Assembly (NCBI GenBank): GCA_963815655.1
Contig: CAWFHK010000001.1
Location: forward strand, 124,001-188,000
DNA from: JAWOLE01 sp963815655
GTDB lineage: Bacteria; Acidobacteriota; Thermoanaerobaculia; UBA5066; Gp7-AA6
DNA length: 64,000 nt
Direction: 5' to 3'
Shown here piece after piece: positions 25,377 to 33,167 of the stretch. Each line of letters opens with the position of its first letter. The first letter of the stretch is position 1. The notes beneath the pieces are model-generated. The model had not been told where the DNA came from. It worked only from the letters and a program-made list of their open reading frames with translations, and did not search any database. Position numbers and translations under genes: made by a program.

Positions 25377-25988
25377 ATGGAGGCAATCGCTCTCGCGCAC
25401 GGCGCGGCACACGGGCTCGAGGAAGAGGAGTACACGACGACGGGGATTCCCCACGACAAGATAGGGATGTGGGTCTTCCTCTGCTCCGAGGTGATGTTCT
25501 TCACCGGCCTGATCGGTTCCTACATCGTGCTGCGGTTCGCCACGCCGCTCTGGCCGCCACCCGCCTCGGTCCTGAACATCCCGCTGACGGCGATGAACAC
25601 GTTCATCCTGATCTGCTCCTCCGTGACGATGGTCCAGGCCCTGGCGGCCATCAGCCGCGGCGATGCGCGGAGGATGAAGCTCTTCCTCTGCCTGACGCTC
25701 CTCTTCGGCGCCACCTTCCTCTCCATCCAGGGGGTCGAGTACTGGAAGCTCCTGCACGAGGGTTTCAACCCGCACGTGTCCCTCTTCGGCTCCGTCTTCT
25801 TCACGACGACGGGATTCCACGGCTTCCACGTCTTCTGCGGCGTCGTCTGCATGGCCTTCGTCACCGGCAAGGCGTTTCTCGGCAAGTACACGCAGGCGCG
25901 CCACCAGGGGATCGAGACGCTCGGCCTCTACTGGCACTTCGTCGACCTCGTGTGGATCGTGCTGTTCACGATCATCTACCTGATTTGA
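25377..25988 (+). CDS. coxC: cytochrome c oxidase subunit III
   Basis: 203 residues, five helices, the short bacterial form. Seen: HDKIGMWVFLCSEVMFFTGLIGSY, the lipid/proton-related Glu in FLCSEVMFF, FLSIQGVEYWKL, TGFHGFHVFCGVV and the terminal YWHFVDLVWIVLFTIIYL, all classic for the family. GGAGGAAGG precedes the ATG. Stabilises subunit I. Repeat locus 9 begins at the base after the stop. Confidence 0.95.
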   Translation: MEAIALAHGAAHGLEEEEYTTTGIPHDKIGMWVFLCSEVMFFTGLIGSYIVLRFATPLWPPPASVLNIPLTAMNTFILICSSVTMVQALAAISRGDARRMKLFLCLTLLFGATFLSIQGVEYWKLLHEGFNPHVSLFGSVFFTTTGFHGFHVFCGVVCMAFVTGKAFLGKYTQARHQGIETLGLYWHFVDLVWIVLFTIIYLI

Positions 25989-26030
25989 CGGGAGCCGGGA
26001 GGCGGGAGGCGGAAGGCGGGAGGCGGGGGT
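25989..26030. repeat. heptad-phased array, locus 9 (single arm)
   Basis: Six units close to CGGGAGG (25989-26030), purine-rich on this strand, starting right after the coxC stop and ending 10 bases before the next GTG start. No inverted partner. The G-rich strand could also supply a ribosome-binding surface for the next gene. Confidence 0.75.
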
Positions 26031-26040
26031 CCCGCGCCGA

Positions 26041-26481
26041 GTGACCCTCCACTGGAGCGACCTCGCCACCGTCAACGCCTGCCTGAACGCCGCGAGCGGC
26101 ATCCTGCTCGTGGTCGCTCACAGAGCCATCAAGCGGTTCGAGATCGAGAGGCACCGGCGGCTGATGGTCGCGGCGGCCGTGACGTCGTCGGTCTTCCTCG
26201 CCTCGTACCTGACCTACCACGCGAAGGTCGGATCGGTGCACTTCACCGGGGAGGGAGCGGTCCGGGCGATCTACTACACGATCCTGATCTCGCATACGCT
26301 GCTCGCGGCGGTGGTCCTGCCGCTGGCCCTGCGGACTCTCTTCCTGGGCCTGAAGCGCCGGGATGAGAAGCACCGCCGGATCGCGCGCTGGACGTATCCG
26401 ATCTGGCTCTACGTTTCGGTGACGGGCGTCGTCGTGTACGTCATGCTCTACCGGCTTTACCCTCCCGCCGCACTCCGGTAA
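26041..26481 (+). CDS. DUF420 membrane protein (oxidase-associated)
   Basis: 146 residues, four helices (TVNACLNAASGILLVVAH, LMVAAAVTSSVFLASYLTYH, YYTILISHTLLAAVVLPLAL, YPIWLYVSVTGVVVYVMLYRLYP). The TYHAKVGS, ISHTLLAA and RIARWTYPIWLYVSVTGVVVY motifs are those of the DUF420/YozB family, commonly next to cytochrome oxidase genes and implicated in oxidase assembly. The start is taken as GTG at 26041 because the family begins about there. Co-directional with coxC. Confidence 0.88.
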   Translation: MTLHWSDLATVNACLNAASGILLVVAHRAIKRFEIERHRRLMVAAAVTSSVFLASYLTYHAKVGSVHFTGEGAVRAIYYTILISHTLLAAVVLPLALRTLFLGLKRRDEKHRRIARWTYPIWLYVSVTGVVVYVMLYRLYPPAALR

Positions 26482-26493
26482 GATCCGGCCATC

Positions 26494-26805
26494 ATGCGGC
26501 TCGCTGTTCGCGTCGCGCTGGTCCTCCTCCTGGTTGCCGTGCTGCTGCCCTCCCTCGTCTCGGCGTGCCCGCTCTGCAAGGACGCCAAGGCCGACACGGA
26601 CTATCCCGGGGGCACGGCCTCGCTCTCCTCGGGGTTCTACTACTCGATCCTGCTGATGGTCGTGGCGCCTTTCCTGCTGGTCGGCGGGCTCATCTTCCGC
26701 ATCGCCCTGGCGCGCCGGCGGACGGCTTCGCTCGCCGCGGAAGGGTCCCCGGGGCCGGCGCCGGTTTCGCGGTTGGTTCCCGACTCCGGGGGAGCGCACC
26801 CCTGA
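26494..26805 (+). CDS. small exported/membrane protein with CxxC
   Basis: 103 residues. N-terminal hydrophobic signal (VRVALVLLLVAVLLPSLVSA) followed at once by C-PL-C (residues 25-28), then a second helix (YYSILLMVVAPFLLVGGLIF, about 49-68) and an Ala/Pro-rich tail. The CxxC would face the periplasm, suggesting thiol or copper handling for the oxidase (inference from position). Family not named. Ends in an overlap with the CTG start of the following hydrolase. Confidence 0.7.
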   Translation: MRLAVRVALVLLLVAVLLPSLVSACPLCKDAKADTDYPGGTASLSSGFYYSILLMVVAPFLLVGGLIFRIALARRRTASLAAEGSPGPAPVSRLVPDSGGAHP

Positions 26806-27734
26806 AGAGGCTCGCGGCCTTTCTTCTTCTCCTCCTCGCAGCAGCCTTACCGCTTCCCGCCGCCTCTCCCGAACTCGGCGCCTTCCTCTCCGGCGTCGCC
26901 AGAGACGTCGTCGCGGAATTCGCTCCGAACGGCCTGACGGAGGACGGCCTCTCGATCTCCCTCCTCGAGCTCTCGGGGGCCGGGACCGAGTCGGGGTCCT
27001 TTCGGGGCGAGGCCTCCTACTATCCGGCGTCGGTCGTCAAGATCTTCTTTCTCGCCTACTACGAGGCAGAGAAGCAGGCCGGAAAGCTGAAAGACACGCC
27101 GGAGCTCGTGCGCGCCGTCAAGGACATGATCACCGTCTCCTCCAACGACGCGACCGGCTTCGTCGTGGACTCGATCACCGGTACGACGTCCGGGCCGGAG
27201 ATGACGGGCCGCGACTGGGAGAAATGGAAGGAGCAGCGCAACGCCGTGAACCGCTTCTTCGCGGCGCGGGGATACCGGGAGTTCAACGCCAGCCAGAAGA
27301 CGTTCTGCGAAGACGCGTACGGACGCGAGCAGGTCTTCCGTGACGGCGGGAAGAACCGGAACCGGATGACGGCCGACCTGGCCGCCCGGCTCTTCCAGGA
27401 GATCACGCGGGGCGAGATCGCCGGCCCGGCCGGGACGCGGGAGATGCTGGCGCTCCTTTCGCGCGACGTGACTCCCGCCGGGCCCTTCGACGACCTCGAG
27501 CTCGAGGACGCGCGCCTCGCGGGGCAGAGGCTCCCGCCGGGCACGCGCTTCTGGTCGAAGTCCGGAGACGCCTACGACGTCCATCACCTGGTGGCCCGCG
27601 CTGTCCTCCCCGGCGGGAGCGACATCGTCCTCGCCGTTTTCACGAAAGGGGTCAAGACGGTCCCCGGCGTCATCCCCCGCGTCTTCGAGAAGGTCGCCAC
27701 CCGCTATGCCGCCGCCACCGCGCCGGCGCGTTGA
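26802..27734 (+). CDS. exported serine hydrolase, class A beta-lactamase-like
   Basis: 310 residues. Signal peptide (KRLAAFLLLLLAAALPLPAA), then the serine beta-lactamase/DD-peptidase set: S-VV-K in YYPASVVKIFF, an S-N-D box (SSNDATGFV), and K-S-G in FWSKSGDAYDVHHL. The omega-loop Glu of true class A enzymes is not evident, so a peptidoglycan-related or esterase role is as likely as antibiotic hydrolysis. Start: no ATG, GTG or TTG lies between the signal peptide and distant upstream codons; CTG at 26802 forms a CTGA overlap with the previous stop and has GGGGGAG about 9 bases upstream. Confidence 0.8.
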   Translation: MKRLAAFLLLLLAAALPLPAASPELGAFLSGVARDVVAEFAPNGLTEDGLSISLLELSGAGTESGSFRGEASYYPASVVKIFFLAYYEAEKQAGKLKDTPELVRAVKDMITVSSNDATGFVVDSITGTTSGPEMTGRDWEKWKEQRNAVNRFFAARGYREFNASQKTFCEDAYGREQVFRDGGKNRNRMTADLAARLFQEITRGEIAGPAGTREMLALLSRDVTPAGPFDDLELEDARLAGQRLPPGTRFWSKSGDAYDVHHLVARAVLPGGSDIVLAVFTKGVKTVPGVIPRVFEKVATRYAAATAPAR

Positions 27735-27821
27735 AAGTAAAACGCAAGACGTAAGACGTGACACCCGTATATCGCTCTCGGAGCTCCGACTCACGTCCTG
27801 CGGTTCGCGGCTTACGAGTCC
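27733..27821. repeat. heptad-phased inverted array, locus 10 (degenerate)
   Basis: Left arm GAAAGTA AAACGCA AGACGTA AGACGTG (27733-27763), starting in the stop codon of the hydrolase gene; right arm GACTCAC GTCCTGC GGTTCGC GGCTTAC (27788-27821). Pairing is imperfect. It ends directly before the next ATG. Confidence 0.5.
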
Positions 27822-27822
27822 A

Positions 27823-28485
27823 ATGATCCTCTCCCGCCTCCTGGGCGGCCTGATCGTCCTCCACCGCGCGACGATCCGGGTCGAGCGGCTGCACTTCGAG
27901 CACTACCTGGGCTTGAAGGCGCGGGGCGTGCCGATCCTCTTCGCTCTCTGGCACGGCCGGATGTTCCTCTCCATCCAGGCGCACCGCGGCCAGGGGATCG
28001 CGACGATGGCGTCGCAATCGAAGGACGGCGAGTGGATCGCCCGCTGGCTCGAGAAGAACGGCTACGTCGTCGTGAGGGGATCGACGACCCGGGGAGGCAG
28101 CCAGGCCCTGCGCGAGCTCGTGCGCCTCGTCCGTTCCGGCCGCCATGCCGCCCTGACGGTGGACGGCCCGAAGGGTCCTCCCCGCGTCGTTGCCCCGGGA
28201 GTCGTCCAGCTCGCCCGCCTGACGGGCGCGTGGATCCTCCCGATCACCTCCTCCTGCTCCAGGCCGCGCTTCCTCTCCTCCTGGGACCGCTACCTGCTGC
28301 CCTACCCCTTCTCGAAGGCCGTCGTCGCCTACGGCGAGCCCTTCCCGATCCTTCCCGACTCGACCGATGAAAGGGCCCTGGCGCGGATCGCCTCGGCGCT
28401 CGACGCCGCGACCGCGCAGGCCGACGGCGCCGCCGGGATCCGCCCGCCCTCCTCCGGCTCCGCCTCTGCTACGTTGGCGCCATGA
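27823..28485 (+). CDS. lysophospholipid acyltransferase-like protein (DUF374)
   Basis: 220 residues. Seen: FALWHGRMFLS (the H-x4-D-like active-site region of the LPLAT superfamily in its DUF374 form), ASQSKDGEWIARWLEKNGYVVVRGSTTRGG, LTVDGPKGPPRVVAPGVVQLAR and ILPITSSCSRPRFLSSWDRY. DUF374 proteins acylate envelope lipids and are often near lipid A genes; the exact acceptor is not known. ATG chosen at the conserved N-terminus just after repeat locus 10. Stop overlaps the next ATG. Confidence 0.88.
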   Translation: MILSRLLGGLIVLHRATIRVERLHFEHYLGLKARGVPILFALWHGRMFLSIQAHRGQGIATMASQSKDGEWIARWLEKNGYVVVRGSTTRGGSQALRELVRLVRSGRHAALTVDGPKGPPRVVAPGVVQLARLTGAWILPITSSCSRPRFLSSWDRYLLPYPFSKAVVAYGEPFPILPDSTDERALARIASALDAATAQADGAAGIRPPSSGSASATLAP

Positions 28486-28871
28486 CGACGAAGGCGCGTC
28501 TCGCTCTGGTCGCTCTGGCGGCGGCGGCTGTGGCGGTGGTCCTGATCGTCGCGGGGATCTTCGCTCTGCGCGAGCGGTCGCCGGGGACAGTACGGATCGC
28601 CGGCCGGACGGTCGGCCCGGGCGGATCGCCGCTCGCCGGTGTCCGCGTGACCCTCGAGGTCTCGCCGAGCGGCTCGGAGGAGGAGACGCCGGTCGAGCGC
28701 GTCGAGACCCTCTCGGACGCCCAGGGCAATTTTTCGATCAGTTTCCAGGGTCACTGGCGGCGCGCCTCTTACCGTCTCGAGGCTCAGAAGCCGGGCTTCC
28801 AGGAGCTCTCGATCGAAGACGCGGATTCCCTGAAGAGTCCGATGACCTTGCGATTTCATCAGGGTCGGTGA
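28482..28871 (+). CDS. membrane-anchored carboxypeptidase-regulatory-like domain protein
   Basis: 129 residues. One N-terminal helix (LALVALAAAAVAVVLIVAGIFAL, about 7-29) and an exported beta domain with TVRIAGRTVGPGGSPLAGVRVTLE, SDAQGNFSISF and YRLEAQKPGFQEL, the carboxypeptidase D regulatory-like (CarboxypepD_reg) pattern, a transthyretin-like fold. No enzymatic domain is attached, so it is probably structural or binding. ATGA overlap with the acyltransferase gene; 36 bases separate its stop from that of the convergent gene. Confidence 0.75.
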   Translation: MTTKARLALVALAAAAVAVVLIVAGIFALRERSPGTVRIAGRTVGPGGSPLAGVRVTLEVSPSGSEEETPVERVETLSDAQGNFSISFQGHWRRASYRLEAQKPGFQELSIEDADSLKSPMTLRFHQGR

Positions 28872-28907
28872 GTCGTTCGATCCCGGGCAACGCACACCGC
28901 ACCCCGC

Positions 28908-29846
28908 TCACCGGCCCCCTTTCCCGGCCACGTCCACGAGAGTCCTGACCCTCGCGTAGTGGCGGGCCGCGGCGAACCAGAACATGGGAACGACCGCCCG
29001 CTCGTCGCCGCCGCGTCCATACGCGCGGGGCGCCTCGAGCGCCGCGTCCCACCGGATCGAGATCGGCTCTCCGCCGAGCGTCGTCTCGACGCGTCCCGCG
29101 GCCTCGATCTCGCCGGCCGTGAAGGCGAGGGCCTCGTCCTCCCCTCCGACCGCGAAGACCTCCTCCTTCGGCCTGTGGCGCTGATCCTCCGTCTTCTCGC
29201 CCGAGATGCCCTGCCAGCGCGAGGCGCGGTAGAGGCGCATCATGAGGGGCACGGATGTGTCGTCGTCGAGGTCCATGATCAGCGACTCCGGGTAGGTCCG
29301 CTGCCAGTCTTCGGCGCGGGCGACCACGGCCGGAACCGCGCGCAGTCGTTGTCCGGCGAGCGGGCCGGACAGGGCTCTCCCGGTCGCGGCCGACCAGTAG
29401 GTCCCCGTCGCGCGGTCCCGCAGCACGAGCGTGTCGCGCCAGAGCGCCCCGGAATTCTGAAAATCGAGGACCCGCCCCTCGACGCGCCGGTCGAAGACCG
29501 CGGTCACCCCGGTCAGGGCGCAGCGGACGACGACGAAGGGAAGATCCGGAACGACGTCGTTGACCACTTCGAAGCGGTCGAGCAGGCCGATCGGGTACGC
29601 CCTCGGGACGGCGCCGACCGCCAGGCCGACGACGCGGGAATCCCCGTCGGGAGCGTCGCTGTGCAGGCCGGGAGCGACGAGGCTCGGCTTCATGACCGCC
29701 GGGAACTCTCCCGGCCGCCTCATCTGGACGATCGGGTCTCCGTCCACGACCGCGACCCGCGGCTTCGACCGGTACTGATGCGTCAGGCACCCAGCCGCGG
29801 CTGTCGCCGCGGCCAGCAAGAGCACCGGGAAACCCTGCCGGATCAC
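28908..29846 (-). CDS. DUF3179 lipoprotein
   Basis: 312 residues from a GTG that overlaps the mqnE stop (GTGA). Signal with a lipobox-like LAAATAAAGC. The core has the DUF3179 hallmarks: VAVVDGDPIVQM, RAYPIGLLDRFEVVNDVV, VVVRCALTGVTAVFDRR, VLDFQNSGALWRDTLVLRDRATGTYWSAATGRALSGPLAG. Function of the family is unknown; it is exported. Cotranscribed with mqnE, although no functional link to menaquinone synthesis is known to me. Confidence 0.88.
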   Translation of the reverse strand: MIRQGFPVLLLAAATAAAGCLTHQYRSKPRVAVVDGDPIVQMRRPGEFPAVMKPSLVAPGLHSDAPDGDSRVVGLAVGAVPRAYPIGLLDRFEVVNDVVPDLPFVVVRCALTGVTAVFDRRVEGRVLDFQNSGALWRDTLVLRDRATGTYWSAATGRALSGPLAGQRLRAVPAVVARAEDWQRTYPESLIMDLDDDTSVPLMMRLYRASRWQGISGEKTEDQRHRPKEEVFAVGGEDEALAFTAGEIEAAGRVETTLGGEPISIRWDAALEAPRAYGRGGDERAVVPMFWFAAARHYARVRTLVDVAGKGGR

Positions 29847-30976
29847 GCCGGAACCGGGATTGGCTCGGCGCGCGGTCCGGCGCGCACGATGCGGCGGTAG
29901 GACGCGTCGCGTTCGACCGGCTCGCGGCCCGACTCCCGGATGATCCGCTCGAAGTCCGCGCGGGAGAGTCCCGAGGCCGTCGTGGCGCCCGCGGCATGCG
30001 TGATCGTCTCGTCGACCACCGTCCCGACGAGGTCGTCCGCCCCGAAGAAGAGCGCGATCTGGGCGAGCTTCACGCCGACCTGGATCCAGTAAGCCTTGAT
30101 GTGGTCGACGTTGTCGAGCAGCAGCCGCGAGACCGCGATCACGCGCAGGTCGGTCTGGCCCGAGGAGGCCGGCAGGTGCGCGAGCGGGGTGTTCTCGGGA
30201 TGGAAGGCGAGCGGGATCAGGCCCGTGAAGCCGCCCGTCTCGTCCTGCAGCCCGCGCAGGCGCAGCAGGTGGTCCACGCGGTCCTCGATCGTCTCGACGT
30301 GGCCGTAGAGCATCGTGGCGTTGGTGGGAACGCCCTGGAGGTGGCACTCGCGCGCGATCGCGAGCCACTCTTCTCCCGAGATCTTGTTCTTGCAGATCAC
30401 GTCGCGGACCCGCCTCTCGAAGATCTCCGCGCCGCCGCCCGGGCACGAGTCCATCCCCGCCTTGTGCAGCTCGCGGATCGTGTCCGGAATCGACTTGCCG
30501 CCCACGCGCGCGATCCAGTCGATCTCGACCATCGTGAAGGCCTTGAGGTGCACCGAGGGGAACCGCGACTTCAAGGCCTTCAAGAGGCCCGTGTAGTAGT
30601 CGAAGGGCCAGGTCGGGTGCAGGCCGCCGACGATGTGGAACTCCGTGACGGCCTCGCTGTACCCCTTGCCCGCCTCCTCGACGCACTCCCCGATCGCCAT
30701 CTCGTAGCCGCCCGGCTCGTTGACCTTCCTGGCCCAGGCGCAGAGAGCGCAGTCCACCCAGCAGAGGTTGGTGGGGTTCAGGTACCGGTTCACGTTGTAG
30801 AAGGCGAGGTTGCCGTGCCGCCCCTCGCGGACGCGGTTGGCGAGGCGGCCGAGGCCGAGCAGGTCCCGCGAGCGGAAGAGCCGGACGCCGTCCTCGAAGC
30901 AGAGGCGCTCTCCGGCGAACACCTTTTCCGCGAGCGGCGCGAGGTCCGAGCCGCGGAACGACTCCGTCCCGCTCAC
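29843..30976 (-). CDS. mqnE: aminodeoxyfutalosine synthase
   Basis: 377 residues from GTG (30974-30976). Radical-SAM enzyme that joins carboxyvinyl-oxybenzoate to S-adenosylmethionine in the futalosine route to menaquinone. Seen: the cluster motif C-WVD-C-AL-C (CxxxCxxC) after NRYLNPTN, GGLHPTWPFDYYTGLLKALK, KAFTMVEIDWIAR, ATMLYGHVETIEDRVDHL, PLAFHPENTPLAH and the C-terminal GTVVDETITHAAGA. The GTG overlaps the stop of the zinc-ribbon gene (GTGA), which decides the start over an upstream in-frame codon. Indicates a menaquinone-using respiratory chain. Confidence 0.95.
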   Translation of the reverse strand: MSGTESFRGSDLAPLAEKVFAGERLCFEDGVRLFRSRDLLGLGRLANRVREGRHGNLAFYNVNRYLNPTNLCWVDCALCAWARKVNEPGGYEMAIGECVEEAGKGYSEAVTEFHIVGGLHPTWPFDYYTGLLKALKSRFPSVHLKAFTMVEIDWIARVGGKSIPDTIRELHKAGMDSCPGGGAEIFERRVRDVICKNKISGEEWLAIARECHLQGVPTNATMLYGHVETIEDRVDHLLRLRGLQDETGGFTGLIPLAFHPENTPLAHLPASSGQTDLRVIAVSRLLLDNVDHIKAYWIQVGVKLAQIALFFGADDLVGTVVDETITHAAGATTASGLSRADFERIIRESGREPVERDASYRRIVRAGPRAEPIPVPA

Positions 30977-31197
30977 GGGATGGCGGGTTTGGTCACCCGC
31001 TGGTACGGCTCCCGCGACTCCGGCGCGATGTCGTCCACGAAGGGCTGGACGTAGCGGTAGCACTCCCAGCAGTACTTCTCTTCGGCGTGAAACTGGAAGT
31101 CCACCACGCGCCCGACCGCCGGGAAATCGAGGATCTCCTTGCCGCAGCGGTGGCAGTTGTCTTTCTGGCCTCGGATCAGTCTCCAGACCGGACCCAT
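30973..31197 (-). CDS. small zinc-ribbon protein
   Basis: 74 residues with two CxxC knuckles (C-HR-C about 15-18 and C-WE-C about 43-46) suitable for one structural zinc, in a short protein starting MGPVWRLIRGQKDNCHRCG. Translationally coupled to mqnE by a 4-base overlap. Function unknown; the coupling suggests a role near menaquinone or iron-sulfur biology, or simply co-expression. Confidence 0.65.
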   Translation of the reverse strand: MGPVWRLIRGQKDNCHRCGKEILDFPAVGRVVDFQFHAEEKYCWECYRYVQPFVDDIAPESREPYQRVTKPAIP

Positions 31198-31263
31198 ACG
31201 AAGATCATCCTATATCCGATGGCGCCCGAAGACCACGATCGGCGAACTCGCCGGGCGAACGAG

Positions 31264-32169
31264 CTAGAACCGGGCGAAGGGCTCCGGGTCGCCGCGGACC
31301 GCCATTTCGTAGCCGTGGGCGACGGCCGTCGAATAGGCGGCAAAGAAGAAGACCGAAAGAGGCAGGCGGCCGAGAGAAATTCCGAGCGGGCGTCGAAACT
31401 CCCGCCACCGGGCGAGGAGCACCCGGACTCTCCCTGCGAAGTCCCGGAGACGGTTCGGATGCGGTTCGCCAGTGTGCTCCTGAAAGCGTCCGAGCGCGTA
31501 GCCGATGACGACGCAGTGCCGGTAGAGCTCGTTCCACCGCCGGCAGTAGTTGTGCGTGACGCGAAGAGACGGATCGTAACGAAGGCGGTATCCGGATTCG
31601 ATCAACCGTCCGGCCAGGTGCGTATCGGATCCGAGACGGATCGCGTCCCCGGCAAAGAGCAGCGGACGCACGATCTCCGTTCGCAGGAGAACGTTGTGAG
31701 CGAGAAAGTGGGTCGTGTCGTGCGGCCGGTCCGCCTGGTTCGGCAGCTGTGCGATCGCCAGCTCCCGGGAGAAGGGCCCCGGCAGGTACCGGGTGCGGCC
31801 CGTCAAGAGCGCGATGCTCGGATCCGATGCGTCCAGAACCGCCAGCGCGGCCTCGAGCCAGTCGTCGGCCGGAGCGGCGTCGGAATCGGCCAGCGCAAGG
31901 AATCGCCCGCGGGCCTGGCGGATGCCCTCGTTCTTCAGGCCGTAATAACGGGTCCCGGCCTTCTCGATCCACCGGGCGGGCGCCCTCGCGAGGAGCGCCT
32001 TCTCCCCGGGCGTGGCCGGCCGAGGCGAAACGACGATCCATTCCGCCACGCGGGCGCGCGCCGTCTGGCGGAGCCACGCCTCCATCACGTCGGTCAAGCG
32101 GATGCGGTGGTTCGGCTCCTCGTTCTCGGTCTCGAAGACGACCGAAATGTCGGGCTCCGGAGAGGTCAA
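31264..32169 (-). CDS. family 2 glycosyltransferase
   Basis: 301 residues from a TTG start (32167-32169) that overlaps the upstream glycosyltransferase stop (TTGA). GT-A fold: SVVFETENEEPNHR at the N-terminus, GLKNEGIRQARGRFLALADSDAAP with the DSD metal/nucleotide motif, acceptor region with THFLAHNVLLR and ASGSDTHLAG-like GSDTHLAGRLIESGYRLRYDP, and a possible membrane-associated helix near the C-terminus (PLSVFFFAAYSTAVAHG). Sugar and acceptor unknown. One of three adjacent glycosyltransferases, probably envelope polysaccharide. Confidence 0.85.
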   Translation of the reverse strand: MTSPEPDISVVFETENEEPNHRIRLTDVMEAWLRQTARARVAEWIVVSPRPATPGEKALLARAPARWIEKAGTRYYGLKNEGIRQARGRFLALADSDAAPADDWLEAALAVLDASDPSIALLTGRTRYLPGPFSRELAIAQLPNQADRPHDTTHFLAHNVLLRTEIVRPLLFAGDAIRLGSDTHLAGRLIESGYRLRYDPSLRVTHNYCRRWNELYRHCVVIGYALGRFQEHTGEPHPNRLRDFAGRVRVLLARWREFRRPLGISLGRLPLSVFFFAAYSTAVAHGYEMAVRGDPEPFARF

Positions 32170-33083
32170 GGGATTCCCGTCGTCGCCTCGGCCGAGAGCC
32201 GCCCGGCGAGGTGGGCCGCGCGGCGGAAGCGGCTGAACGCGGCGGCGCCGGCGCGGCCCGGAAGGACGGCGCTCAGGGCCGCGAAGAGCGCGGCGGCGGG
32301 CAGAAGGGCGAGGCCGGCGCCCCTGCGAGCGGCGGGGCGGCTGCGGGTCAGCGAGAGGATCCTCGCGCCGGGTCCTGTCGGTTTCGGATCGTCCGCGTGA
32401 GGCGATCCGAAGAGGTCGAGGCCCAGCTCGCGGCACCAGAGGGCTCCGTTCCTTCCCTGCGCGAAGGCCCGCCGCCCCTCGTCCCAGCGGGATTTGGGAT
32501 GGCGATGAGCGACCCACCAGGAAGGCCGGTAGGGAATCGCGATGGAGCGCCTCTCGAGGAGCCAGCCATAGACGGCGTCCCCGCAGCGCGGGAAGCCTTC
32601 CGGCAAGGGGAGCTCTCGCGCGATCGCGGCGCGGACGGCGAAATTGCGCGTATTGCAGAAGTGCCGGTAGCCGGCGGCCGCGTGGCTTGCCACGTAGCGA
32701 TCGTATTCGAGTTGAATCAGGCGGGAGAGCCGGGACTCCTCGCTCGCCCGTGAGGCACCCTGGACCGCGAGCAGGGTCTCGTCTTCGAAGAATCGCGCGG
32801 CCGTCGCGATCCAGTCGGGAGGGCAAAGACAGTCGGAGTCGGTAAAGAGAACCACGTCGCCCTTCGCTTCGCGGACGGCCGTGTTGCGCGCCGGATACGG
32901 CCCTCGCGGCGGCAGCCGCAGGAGTCTCGCGGTCAGGCCGGCCGGCACCCGGGGCACGCGCCGGGATCCATCCATCGCCACGAGCACCTCGAAGTCAGGC
33001 GCGTCGCGCTGGGCCTGGAGCGAGGCGAGCAGTCCGTCGACATGCGGATCGTCGCGGACCGGGACGACGACCGAGACCCTCAT
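32166..33083 (-). CDS. family 2 glycosyltransferase
   Basis: 305 residues. N-terminal RVSVVVPVRDDPHVDGLLASL is a typical GT2 start; ARNTAVREAKGDVVLFTDSDCLCPPDW carries the DSD motif; RNFAVRAAIARELPLPEGFPRCGDAVYGWLL is the acceptor/ED-like region. The C-terminus has a hydrophobic stretch (GLALLPAAALFAALSAVL) that may anchor it to the membrane. Coupled to the next glycosyltransferase by a TTGA overlap; 84 bases from the preceding one. Confidence 0.88.
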   Translation of the reverse strand: MRVSVVVPVRDDPHVDGLLASLQAQRDAPDFEVLVAMDGSRRVPRVPAGLTARLLRLPPRGPYPARNTAVREAKGDVVLFTDSDCLCPPDWIATAARFFEDETLLAVQGASRASEESRLSRLIQLEYDRYVASHAAAGYRHFCNTRNFAVRAAIARELPLPEGFPRCGDAVYGWLLERRSIAIPYRPSWWVAHRHPKSRWDEGRRAFAQGRNGALWCRELGLDLFGSPHADDPKPTGPGARILSLTRSRPAARRGAGLALLPAAALFAALSAVLPGRAGAAAFSRFRRAAHLAGRLSAEATTGIP

Positions 33084-33167
33084 GACGCCTCCACGGTCGC
33101 GGGCCGCTCCAGCCGCCGTCGCCGCCCGAACAGGAGTGCCCTCGAGAAGGATTTCCCCATTTCGTTC

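Noticed and set aside
25989..26030. Transposon end or insertion-sequence terminal repeat
   Set aside because: No transposase, no target duplication and no matching partner end; the structure is a 7-bp tandem array like those in other gaps.
26802..27734. Assignment as an antibiotic-resistance beta-lactamase
   Set aside because: SxxK, SND and KSG are present but the omega-loop Glu of class A enzymes is not evident, so only a serine hydrolase of this fold is supported.
27780..27822. tRNA T-arm (GGTTCGC followed by AGTCC)
   Set aside because: No acceptor, D or anticodon stems can be drawn around it; the sequence belongs to repeat locus 10.
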